Below, piece after piece: positions 24,466 through 31,907 of a stretch of 37,415 nt of DNA; the stretch's first letter is position 1, and each line of letters opens with the position of its first letter. Under the pieces are notes generated by a model. The model did not search any database, had not been told where the DNA came from, and saw nothing but the letters and a program-made list of their open reading frames with translations. This DNA is from an uncultured Prevotellaceae bacterium (GTDB lineage: Bacteria > Bacteroidota > Bacteroidia > Bacteroidales > Bacteroidaceae), in contig CAMHNI010000001.1 in NCBI GenBank assembly GCA_946186505.1, positions 1 through 37,415 on the forward strand. Reading direction: 5' to 3'. The position numbers and the translations under genes are program-made.

Positions 24466-26973
24466 TCATTTTTCTCTCATAACCTCTGACTCCTCGCCGA
24501 AGAGATACTGCGGCTGATAGCCGCCGTAGTCAACAACCAGTTTCTCGAACACAATGCCGGGATGGCGGGGACGGAGCGTCAGCTCGTGCCAGTCAGCGGC
24601 AGTGACGGGCAGTTCAACCTCTGACTCTACGATGCGGCGGGCTATCGTCGGGTAGAACACCGAGTACATATAGGGCTGACGATCGACGAGCGTCTTGTTG
24701 AAGTTCACCGTCTGTGGCTCCGAATTGTCGAGGCTGACGGTGTACTCATGGCCGCCGAGGTCGAGGAAGTCGAGCGTCGATTTCACCACGACGTGTACTT
24801 TCACCTGAGTTATCCCCTCGGGCAGAGCAAAACGATAGGTCAGCGCTGCATCACCGGTCTCGCGGGTATAGGGTGTCAGAGCCACGGCGCTGCGGGTGCG
24901 GCCATAACAGGGATAGACGGTCCACTGGGTTCCTTCGGAAGCGGTGGCGTGGTGGTAGTGCTCGGCCTCGATGGCGAGGTAGCCGGGAGCGGCGGGGAAA
25001 GTGTAGCCTGTCGGAGAAGCGACAGGTACGGCGGCCGTTCGGGGGAGGAGATCCTTGGGGAAGTTGTCGTTCCACGAGGTGTAGCCGATGTGCTTCTGGG
25101 TCATCATACCGTTCCACTTGCCACCGGCGATGTCGCGGTTATAACTGAGGCAGAGCAGGGAATCGCGGCGGAAACATTCTCTGACCTTTGCAGCCCACAG
25201 GTTGGCATCGGGGTTGTTCTGAGCGGCAAGATGCTGGTTCATCGCCTGGGCGTAGTACATATCGTAGAGGTTGGCCATCGCCTGGACAGGGAAGAGCACC
25301 GTCTGACGGTAGAAGTCGCGACGGCTTTCGGGGATTTCGAGGTAGAGGCGCAGGGCGCGGGTCTCCAAGCGCTGGTAGTCGTCGGCTACGCGGCGCCACT
25401 CGCCGGTCTCTACATTGTAGGTCTTGGCATCAAGCATCTCGGGCGTGACGCGGGCCATGTACTGGCAGTTCTGGTTGTAGATGGAGGCTGCTTCCTCGGC
25501 GGGTGAACCGCCGAGCACACTGGTGGCGGTCTCAGCGGGTGAACCGGCAAGCGCAGTGGCGAAGAAGCGGCGGGTGTGGTCGGTGATAGTCTGTTGGGTG
25601 TAGGCCTTTGGTGCCCAGGCCATGTCCATGAAGAGCTGGATGGGGTACTCCATTGGCTTCAGGTCGCCGACGTTTAGGATCCAAAGCCGCTCGATGCCGA
25701 AGTCGTAGGCTAACGAGAGCTGCTCGAACATCTGCTGTGTCTGCGTGATGTTCAGCCACTTCGAGTTGCGGGGCGCACCCACGTAGTCCACATGGTAGTA
25801 GATGCCCCATCCACCCTTGCGGCGACGCTCCTCGTCGTTCTTGGGCACACGGCGGATGTCGCCCCAGTTGTCGTCGCTGACCAGTATGCAGACATCGTCA
25901 GGCACGCGGAAGCCGGCATCGTAGTAGTCCTGTACCTCTTTATAGAGTGCCCACACCTGCGGCGTCTCCTTGGCAGGACGGCCCGTCACCTGCTGGATAA
26001 TCTTGCGCTGGTTGCTTACGATGCTTTCCATCAGCTTGGTGTCGGTATCCTTGCTCATGGCTTCGTCACCATCGCCACGCATGCCGATGGTCACGATGTC
26101 GTCAGTGCCCTTCATGCGCTCAATGCCCTCACGGAAGAACCGGTCGAGCTTCTCCTTATTCGTCTGGTAGTTCCAGGCGCCCCACTCGCGGCGGTTGCGG
26201 GCGTACTCCTGGTGGTTACGAGCCATCGGCTCGTGATGCGACGTGCTGATGATGACACCCATCTCGTCGGCCACTTTTGAATTCTCAGGGTCGTCGGCAT
26301 AGAAAGCCCAGCCCCACATGGCGGGCCAAAGCATGTTTCCCTTCAGGCGAAGAATCAGCTCAAACACTTTCTCGTAGAAACGGTGGTCGCCGTAGTTGGT
26401 TCCGAAGGTGTTCTTCACCCACGATGTCAGACAGGGAGCCTCGTCGTTCAGGAACAGGCCACGCCAGCGGACGGCAGGCTCGCCGTCAGTGCGCGTACCA
26501 TTTATTATATATATGGTCTCGTGTTTATCGATGGGTGCGTCGGCCCAGTAGTACCACGGCGAGACACCAATCTGACGACTCAGCTCGTAGATACCATAGA
26601 TGGCACCACGACGATCGCTGCCCACAATCGTGAGCTGGTTCTGCCGGGCATCAAGGATGTACTGCTCGGTCTTGCCATTCAGTTCCTTCTGGTGCTGCTT
26701 CAATGTGTTGGCTATTCCGGCCACGATGCGGGCATCCTGCTGATGATCAACGAATGTCACCTCAGCTCCGCAGACACGCTCTATGTCTGTCTTTAGATTT
26801 TGGGCAGCCCGCATGACTCCCCGCTCTTCTGTCGGACTGACATAGATGGTCACCCGGCCGTCAGCGTTTAACTGCCAGTTGCCTTTCTCAAAATTTACAA
26901 ACACATCGGCGGCCACGCTACGGACGGCGGCGAGACACCAGAGAAGTACACTCAATAACAGATTCTTGTTCAT
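24466..26973 (-). CDS. Glycoside hydrolase family 115, xylan alpha-1,2-glucuronidase
   Basis: About 835 residues from MNKNLLLSVLLW (ATG at 26973; ATG at 26979 also possible; ATG at 26997 lies before the predicted transcription start). A signal peptide ends near RSVAA. The order fits GH115: N-terminal domain (LTIVGSDRRGAIYGIYELSRQIGVSPWYYWAD), TIM barrel (RWRGLFLNDEAPCLTSW, LRLKGNMLWPAMWGWAF, GVIISTSHHEPMARN, VSDDNWGDIRRVP, YYHVDYVGAPRNSKWLN) and a C-terminal beta-sandwich (AIEAEHYHHATAS). The enzyme removes (methyl)glucuronic acid from xylan. A 36-bp tandem duplication inserts 12 residues (25480-25551). It has its own promoter and terminator, immediately upstream of the HTCS gene. Confidence 0.93.
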   Translation of the reverse strand: MNKNLLLSVLLWCLAAVRSVAADVFVNFEKGNWQLNADGRVTIYVSPTEERGVMRAAQNLKTDIERVCGAEVTFVDHQQDARIVAGIANTLKQHQKELNGKTEQYILDARQNQLTIVGSDRRGAIYGIYELSRQIGVSPWYYWADAPIDKHETIYIINGTRTDGEPAVRWRGLFLNDEAPCLTSWVKNTFGTNYGDHRFYEKVFELILRLKGNMLWPAMWGWAFYADDPENSKVADEMGVIISTSHHEPMARNHQEYARNRREWGAWNYQTNKEKLDRFFREGIERMKGTDDIVTIGMRGDGDEAMSKDTDTKLMESIVSNQRKIIQQVTGRPAKETPQVWALYKEVQDYYDAGFRVPDDVCILVSDDNWGDIRRVPKNDEERRRKGGWGIYYHVDYVGAPRNSKWLNITQTQQMFEQLSLAYDFGIERLWILNVGDLKPMEYPIQLFMDMAWAPKAYTQQTITDHTRRFFATALAGSPAETATSVLGGSPAEEAASIYNQNCQYMARVTPEMLDAKTYNVETGEWRRVADDYQRLETRALRLYLEIPESRRDFYRQTVLFPVQAMANLYDMYYAQAMNQHLAAQNNPDANLWAAKVRECFRRDSLLCLSYNRDIAGGKWNGMMTQKHIGYTSWNDNFPKDLLPRTAAVPVASPTGYTFPAAPGYLAIEAEHYHHATASEGTQWTVYPCYGRTRSAVALTPYTRETGDAALTYRFALPEGITQVKVHVVVKSTLDFLDLGGHEYTVSLDNSEPQTVNFNKTLVDRQPYMYSVFYPTIARRIVESEVELPVTAADWHELTLRPRHPGIVFEKLVVDYGGYQPQYLFGEESEVMREK
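25480..25551 (-). repeat. 36-bp imperfect tandem duplication in the GH115 gene
   Basis: Two adjacent 36-bp units encode LAGSPAETATSV and LGGSPAEEAASI. The pairing of GGTGAACC-containing halves is clear in the DNA. The added 12 residues fall in a linker before YNQNCQYMARVTPEML. Confidence 0.75.
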
Positions 26974-26994
26974 CGTCATACGGTTGTTTTGCTG

Positions 26995-27002
26995 CAAAAT
27001 TA
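26995..27002 (-). promoter_or_regulatory. -7 element of the GH115 promoter
   Basis: TAATTTTG on the minus strand fits TAnnTTTG. A start near 26988 leaves a very short leader. The -33 match is weak (TTAG 19 bp upstream), which would suit a promoter needing an activator such as the HTCS. Confidence 0.55.
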
Positions 27003-27097
27003 CACTATTAATCAGCCCGTCCTAAGCAAAAATGTTTCAAAAAGCTATAATGAGACAATTCTATAATAGAAAAGTAACAATGGCAAACAGTTATTCA

Positions 27098-27142
27098 GGT
27101 AAATAAATAAACCCAAATCCAGCCTACGGCCGATTTGGGTTT
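27098..27142 (-). terminator. Intrinsic terminator after the M6-nuclease/small peptide unit
   Basis: AAACCCAAATC (27109-27119) and GATTTGGGTTT (27132-27142) form a perfect 11-bp stem. The minus strand continues into T-rich TATTTATTTAC. It lies about 45 bp past the 62-residue peptide gene. Confidence 0.75.
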
Positions 27143-27187
27143 AACAGTCCTGACAACAGGTGCGAGTGTATCAGTGTCTTTTCCTGC

Positions 27188-27376
27188 TTACTCGTCAATG
27201 AAGAAGAGCATCGCGTCATCGTCGGAGAATAGCCGGGAATTGTTCGTCCCATCATTGACTTCGGGTGTCGGGTCAACGATGAGGTCATCACCACCGGCAC
27301 TCCCGCTGAAGGCCAACATCTGCTGACCAGTTATTATCCTTACCTCCATCAGAGGCTCCAAATATGCCTTTTTCAT
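27188..27376 (-). CDS. Small conserved-looking protein, unknown function
   Basis: 62 residues. The start MKKAYLEPLMEV and the later LAFSGSAGGDD resemble a group of very small Bacteroidales proteins with the pattern MKKxYxxPxxEV and a Leu..Ser-Gly segment; this comes from memory, not from a search. The C-terminal half is acidic (DDLIVDPTPEVNDGT, FSDDDAMLFFIDE). There is no clear signal peptide or membrane helix. It starts 9 bp after the stop of the M6-nuclease gene and is followed by a terminator, so it is very probably cotranscribed with it. An accessory, inhibitor or peptide-precursor role would be a guess. Confidence 0.7.
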   Translation of the reverse strand: MKKAYLEPLMEVRIITGQQMLAFSGSAGGDDLIVDPTPEVNDGTNNSRLFSDDDAMLFFIDE

Positions 27377-27385
27377 TTCAGTTTC

Positions 27386-30300
27386 CTATTTAACTACCAC
27401 TTTAACACCATTTCTAACGTATATTCCCTTCTTTGTCGGCTCTCCAGAGAGTTTCCGGCCATCGAGCGTATAAAAACCGTTCTTCACACACTCTTCACTC
27501 TTCAGTAACGAAGCGCCAACACCAGTTGCTTCGTCGCCGAAGTCAAGTATAATGTTACGCGAAGCAACTGCCTCCGAGAACTGGAAGTAGGCGCGGCAGG
27601 GCTTGAGTGTACGTTCCTTGCCTGTGTGTACCAGCTTGTTGCCAGCGGTCATGTAATAGATGTCATCATCATCGGCATCGATGTTAAAGGCGTCATAATA
27701 GCCAATGAACTTCACGTTACCGTTAGCCTTAGTGATAGTTCTGTCAGCCGCAGAGCTGCTAACCAGAGTGATGTTATTAAACGTCGGATTTACGATGTCG
27801 TTACCGCTTGCCCACTTGATGATATAAGGCACACCTGCCTGAAGTGTGGTCACGGGGTTGCCAAAGGTCAGTATCACGTGGGTGCCCGTCATTGTGGCAT
27901 CAGCCAGCGTCTTTGCCGTAGCTCCCTCAAGGGCAGAACCCTCAAGCGCCACGCTGAACGGCAGGCAGATAGTGTTCCACTCACCATTCTTCTTAAGTGT
28001 GCGGCCACCAAGTGTAACGTTGGCCGTCTGATTGTCGTTTGTCGTGATGACACTCGTATTGGTGGTACCGTTCTCGCTCAGGGTAATGGACGATGCAGAC
28101 ACTTCGCGGTAGATTTGCGGGAGCGTAACAATGCTCGAAGACTCAGCGTAGCACGAGAAGATGGGACTGTTATTATTCGAGTTGTAGCGTAGATTGTTAT
28201 TTGTGTACGTTCCTTGGAATACAATGGTGGCGTCACCATTGCTGATACTGATGGTTGCCTTGGCATTTGCATCGGCAGCAGTTTCTGTCCTCATGAAATT
28301 TTTATCACTGCTGGCGGCATAGAGATAGCCATCGTCGCCTACCTTGAAGAGATAGTTGCTGCCATCCTTCTCCAGCGTGATAATCTGTGCCTCGTCGCCC
28401 GGCGTAAGTGTACCATCGTTGTTGAGCGTCACGTCATTGGTGGCTTTACGATTGTTGGTTTGCTGCGTCGTGCTAAGCACATATTTTGTGTCACCTTTGA
28501 TATAGGCAATAAGAACCTTGTCGCCAGCTGCAAGCGTACTGGCATCCGTCACCAGGGCGTATGTGCCAGTAGCAGCAGGTTCAGGATTCGTCGGGTCGGT
28601 CGGGTCAGTCGGGTCGGTTGGATCAGTGGGATCAGTTGGGTCAGTTGTCTGTTCCGGCTCCACGTAGTTGTCGTAGCTGAATGCCGTCGAGGTCATGCTA
28701 CCCCATATGTACTCCTCCAGTCCTGGATAGTCGATGAAGGGGTTACGGTTTTTCTGGATAGCATAGACGGCGTTGTTACGATTTGTTTCCTTCTCGCTGA
28801 CGGGGTCGTTTTTCGCCCACTTCATCAGCATCTCCAGCTGCCAGGACTGCAGACCAGGATATTTATTGCCGTCAAGGGTAGAGCGTGATCCGCTATTTTT
28901 AGAATACCAGTCGGGGATTTTTTCCTCGTAGCAGGTCACCATATAAAAATAGGTACGAGCGAAGTCACCCTTGTACTCATCGTTCGGCTCAAAGACCTTG
29001 CCCGAATAACCTGGATAGGTGCAGGAGCCCACTTTGCTGAAGCCGTTAGCAGATTTGTAGGTATCACCCGACGTCTCACCGAATGGATAGTTTGAACGTC
29101 TGTTGTTTACATATCCGTCGGTGGGATAGACGTGGAACAGGTCGCTCTTCATCGGTGCGTTCTCGCCAAACCAGCTCTGTGGGAACGAGTGCTCGCGGTT
29201 ATAGCAATCACCTTCTTTTGAGTAGGTACCGCCTTCGTCAGAACCGCCTGGAACATAGTTTGTTACATTTGAATACATATCCCAGATCTTACCGTCGCTA
29301 CGCACGTCGGTCGTCTTGTAGGCCGTCCAAAGATAATCATAGCTCTTCTCTGTACGGCTATAGATAATGCTACACAACGCCGTCTTCAGCTGAGCACCCT
29401 TCTTGCCGTTGGCATTCTTGTAGTAGGCGGTTACAGAGGTGGGGTCAGTCGGCTCCGTTGGCTCCGTTGGCTCTGTGGGATCAGTAGGGTCAGTTGGATC
29501 GGTAGGTGTCGTGCTACCGTCGCTATATTCCATATACAGGTTGGCAACCGCTTGTTTGCTCGTATAGGTAGTGAAGCGGGGGCTGCTACTATTATACTGC
29601 AACGTACCGTAGTATCCAGCATCTATGATGACACCTGTCGTTCCGTCACTTAGTGTCCAGCTATATGCCTTGTCGCTGTACGATACATTCTTTGCTGCAT
29701 TGCATTGCAAGTATTCGTTCGTACTTTCGTTCTGTAACGTCCAGCCGTCGCTAGTCTCTTCAAGCACGAAGACAGCAACGTCGTCAGTAATGGTTACGAC
29801 ATCATTGCTAATCGTCACGTCTTCCTTACTCAGATACGTGCTGTTCAGGGAACCTGCTGCTGTTTTCTTGCTTCCGCAGGCAATGATATAACGCATGTCT
29901 GGCTCAAGATCACCTATAGATTTGACAAGCATGAACGTCTTGGTGTTCGGGTCGCTGGCACTTGCACCAATCTTATACGTTGCCATGGCCACAGCGCTCT
30001 CCTCGTCGTCTTTTACAGCCATCGCTTTCACGATGGCTGATTCGCTGATGGTGAACGGCGAGCTATAGACGCTCGATGACGTGGTCGGCGTAGTGCCGTC
30101 AGTGGTGTAGTAGATGGTGGCATCCGCGGTGGCACAGCTGATGGTCACCGTCTGTGCCTCCGCATAGCGTCCGCCCTTGGGCGAGAATGTCGGCGTAGCC
30201 ACGTTGCTGACACCTACGAAACGGAATGAGATGGTACCGTCAGCGTTCTGCGTGATGCCTTCAACGCTGGAGTCCAGATAATACGTGCCGTCAGCGTTCT

Positions 30301-31765
30301 TGTTGTAGAGCTTTGCAGCAGGTGTGGTGCTCTTACCGAAGGCATTGACCGAACCGTAGGGGAAGGGGTCGTTGGCAGCACCTTCCTCCGTATAATACTT
30401 GTCGCCGTTATAGGTCTCGTACTGATATTTGTTGTCGGCAGCAATCCACGTCATGCGCTGGTGGCTGGGAACGTCGTTAGGAGCGTTGTTCGCCCATGCC
30501 GTTGCGTCGTAGTCAACATGCAGTATGAGCAAACCTTTGCCTGGCAGGTCGGTATCCCATCCTATCTGCTGGCGGTTCTCTAATAAGTAGTACTCATTGT
30601 TGTTACCTTTATTATAGATGACATAGGTGTCGCCGCTGTCCTGCAGGGCTTTCATATTGCTGACGTTCAGCGTGGCATCTAACTCAATGGGCTCCTTCCA
30701 TCCTGCTACCCAGCGCTCGTAGCTGGTGTAGCCTGCTGGACGGTAGCCGTCGCCGTTGTATGAGCCGCTATCCATGAGGTCCCATTCAAACATGCCCTGT
30801 CCACCGCTGTAGTCGGTATCGTAGAAATCGGGATAACCCAGACAGTGGCTGAACTCATGACACATTGTGCCGATACCCGCAATCGAGCTTTCGCCATTCA
30901 GCTCGCTACCGCAGGCATAGGTGTCTATCTTCACGCCATCCAGGGTCTGCGCACCATTACCGTCGCCATACGTACCTGCAGAAGTCAGGTCGTATTCGTG
31001 CGGCCAAATGGTGTTGGCAGCACCGCCGTCGGCCTCGCCTTGGCCGGCATAAATCACATAGACCTGCTCCACCTCGTGGTCGCCGTCCCAGTCGTAGTCG
31101 GCAAAGTTCACCTCAGCGTTAACGGCATTGACAGCCTCGATTACCATCTTTCCAGGATACATATCGTTTCCATCTTTGTCGTTCTTGCCATAGTATGACT
31201 GGTTATTGCTGACAGTCACAGGGCCTACGACGTCGAAGTCCAACTCAAACTCTCCCTCACTCTGCGTCAAGAAGTAGTCGCGCATTGAGCCTTTGAAGTT
31301 GCCTTCAGAGAAATTCGCCTCGTTGGCAATGCGCTGGTAGAGAGCGTTGTTGTTGGCACTCTTGAACGCCACATCCTGAAAGTTGACTAAGATGATGAGT
31401 CCTTTTTTCTTACCCGTGATGCCTCCCACATCGCCTACCCGGCGTGGAGCCAGCCGCTTAGCGCGGCGGTTGTTGGCCTGGGTACGGCGCTGCTTTGCTT
31501 TCTGCACAATGTCTTGGGTGTCCACCACCTGATAGACATCAGTACCCGCTACCATCTGGTAGCTCTTGCCGTCGGTACCCTTCCAGAAGTGGCCGTGCTC
31601 GTCGCCGACGAGTGTCGCGGTGATGGTAGTACCGTCGGTGAGGGTTAACTGTCTTTTCAGACCAGGTTTGGCTGGCACAGCGAATGTGACCACTGCCAGC
31701 ATCAGTAGCGTCACAAACATTAAGCCGCGCTGTCTGACTCTTGAAAATTCTTCGATAATCATCAT
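27386..31765 (-). CDS. Secreted M6 metalloprotease fused to an Endonuclease I domain
   Basis: 1459 residues. A signal/anchor segment (about 14-31) is followed by a propeptide-like region with a basic stretch near 85-110. The M6 (immune inhibitor A) peptidase spans about 112-500 with zinc motif HEFSHCLGYPDFYD (His303, Glu304, His307). A chitobiase-C-terminal-like domain (about 523-597) and a beta domain (606-748) follow. A DPT/EPT linker (about 753-776) leads to an Endonuclease I domain (about 777-1038; NREHSFPQSWFG with catalytic His859, then DLFHVYPTDGYVNNRRSNYPFGE). A second DPT linker (about 1039-1060), a second copy of the beta domain (1064-1221) and a C-terminal region ending FYTLDGRKL...GIYVRNGVKVVVK complete it. 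The end resembles type IX secretion sorting domains, so surface display or release is inferred. It has its own promoter. Confidence 0.88.
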   Translation of the reverse strand: MMIIEEFSRVRQRGLMFVTLLMLAVVTFAVPAKPGLKRQLTLTDGTTITATLVGDEHGHFWKGTDGKSYQMVAGTDVYQVVDTQDIVQKAKQRRTQANNRRAKRLAPRRVGDVGGITGKKKGLIILVNFQDVAFKSANNNALYQRIANEANFSEGNFKGSMRDYFLTQSEGEFELDFDVVGPVTVSNNQSYYGKNDKDGNDMYPGKMVIEAVNAVNAEVNFADYDWDGDHEVEQVYVIYAGQGEADGGAANTIWPHEYDLTSAGTYGDGNGAQTLDGVKIDTYACGSELNGESSIAGIGTMCHEFSHCLGYPDFYDTDYSGGQGMFEWDLMDSGSYNGDGYRPAGYTSYERWVAGWKEPIELDATLNVSNMKALQDSGDTYVIYNKGNNNEYYLLENRQQIGWDTDLPGKGLLILHVDYDATAWANNAPNDVPSHQRMTWIAADNKYQYETYNGDKYYTEEGAANDPFPYGSVNAFGKSTTPAAKLYNKNADGTYYLDSSVEGITQNADGTISFRFVGVSNVATPTFSPKGGRYAEAQTVTISCATADATIYYTTDGTTPTTSSSVYSSPFTISESAIVKAMAVKDDEESAVAMATYKIGASASDPNTKTFMLVKSIGDLEPDMRYIIACGSKKTAAGSLNSTYLSKEDVTISNDVVTITDDVAVFVLEETSDGWTLQNESTNEYLQCNAAKNVSYSDKAYSWTLSDGTTGVIIDAGYYGTLQYNSSSPRFTTYTSKQAVANLYMEYSDGSTTPTDPTDPTDPTEPTEPTEPTDPTSVTAYYKNANGKKGAQLKTALCSIIYSRTEKSYDYLWTAYKTTDVRSDGKIWDMYSNVTNYVPGGSDEGGTYSKEGDCYNREHSFPQSWFGENAPMKSDLFHVYPTDGYVNNRRSNYPFGETSGDTYKSANGFSKVGSCTYPGYSGKVFEPNDEYKGDFARTYFYMVTCYEEKIPDWYSKNSGSRSTLDGNKYPGLQSWQLEMLMKWAKNDPVSEKETNRNNAVYAIQKNRNPFIDYPGLEEYIWGSMTSTAFSYDNYVEPEQTTDPTDPTDPTDPTDPTDPTNPEPAATGTYALVTDASTLAAGDKVLIAYIKGDTKYVLSTTQQTNNRKATNDVTLNNDGTLTPGDEAQIITLEKDGSNYLFKVGDDGYLYAASSDKNFMRTETAADANAKATISISNGDATIVFQGTYTNNNLRYNSNNNSPIFSCYAESSSIVTLPQIYREVSASSITLSENGTTNTSVITTNDNQTANVTLGGRTLKKNGEWNTICLPFSVALEGSALEGATAKTLADATMTGTHVILTFGNPVTTLQAGVPYIIKWASGNDIVNPTFNNITLVSSSAADRTITKANGNVKFIGYYDAFNIDADDDDIYYMTAGNKLVHTGKERTLKPCRAYFQFSEAVASRNIILDFGDEATGVGASLLKSEECVKNGFYTLDGRKLSGEPTKKGIYVRNGVKVVVK
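28589..28647 (-). repeat. Second DPT-encoding 9-bp repeat linker
   Basis: Tandem 9-bp units (variants of GGGTCAGTC on the plus strand) encode six or seven Asp-Pro-Thr triplets ending NPEP, joining the nuclease domain to the second beta domain. Confidence 0.85.
29438..29505 (-). repeat. First DPT/EPT-encoding 9-bp repeat linker
   Basis: Tandem 9-bp units encode three DPT, three EPT and a final DPT, joining the first beta domain to the nuclease domain. The middle units carry GGCTCCGTT in place of GGGTCAGTT, so Glu replaces Asp. Confidence 0.85.
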
Positions 31766-31792
31766 TTTAAGTTGTATTTATGTTCCAATTTG

Positions 31793-31824
31793 CAAAGTTA
31801 ATCTTTTTCTGTGAAACAGCCAAA
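31793..31824 (-). promoter_or_regulatory. Promoter of the M6-nuclease gene
   Basis: On the minus strand TTTG (31821-31824), a 20-bp spacer and TAACTTTG (31793-31800) give a full consensus match. The start would be near 31786, about 21 bases before the ATG at 31765. It lies 17 bp past the T-tract of the SusD terminator. Confidence 0.82.
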
Positions 31825-31840
31825 TTAAATACAGAAAAAT

Positions 31841-31878
31841 ACAAAAAAGTGACACAGAGAGAGGACCCTCTGTGTCAC
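31841..31878 (-). terminator. Intrinsic terminator of the susC-susD unit
   Basis: GTGACACAGAG (31849-31859) and CTCTGTGTCAC (31868-31878) form a perfect 11-bp stem with an 8-base loop. The minus strand then runs into TTTTTTGT. It begins 30 bp past the SusD stop. Confidence 0.88.
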
Positions 31879-31907
31879 AACCGAACAAAACCAGTCAGGT
31901 TCGAGGT

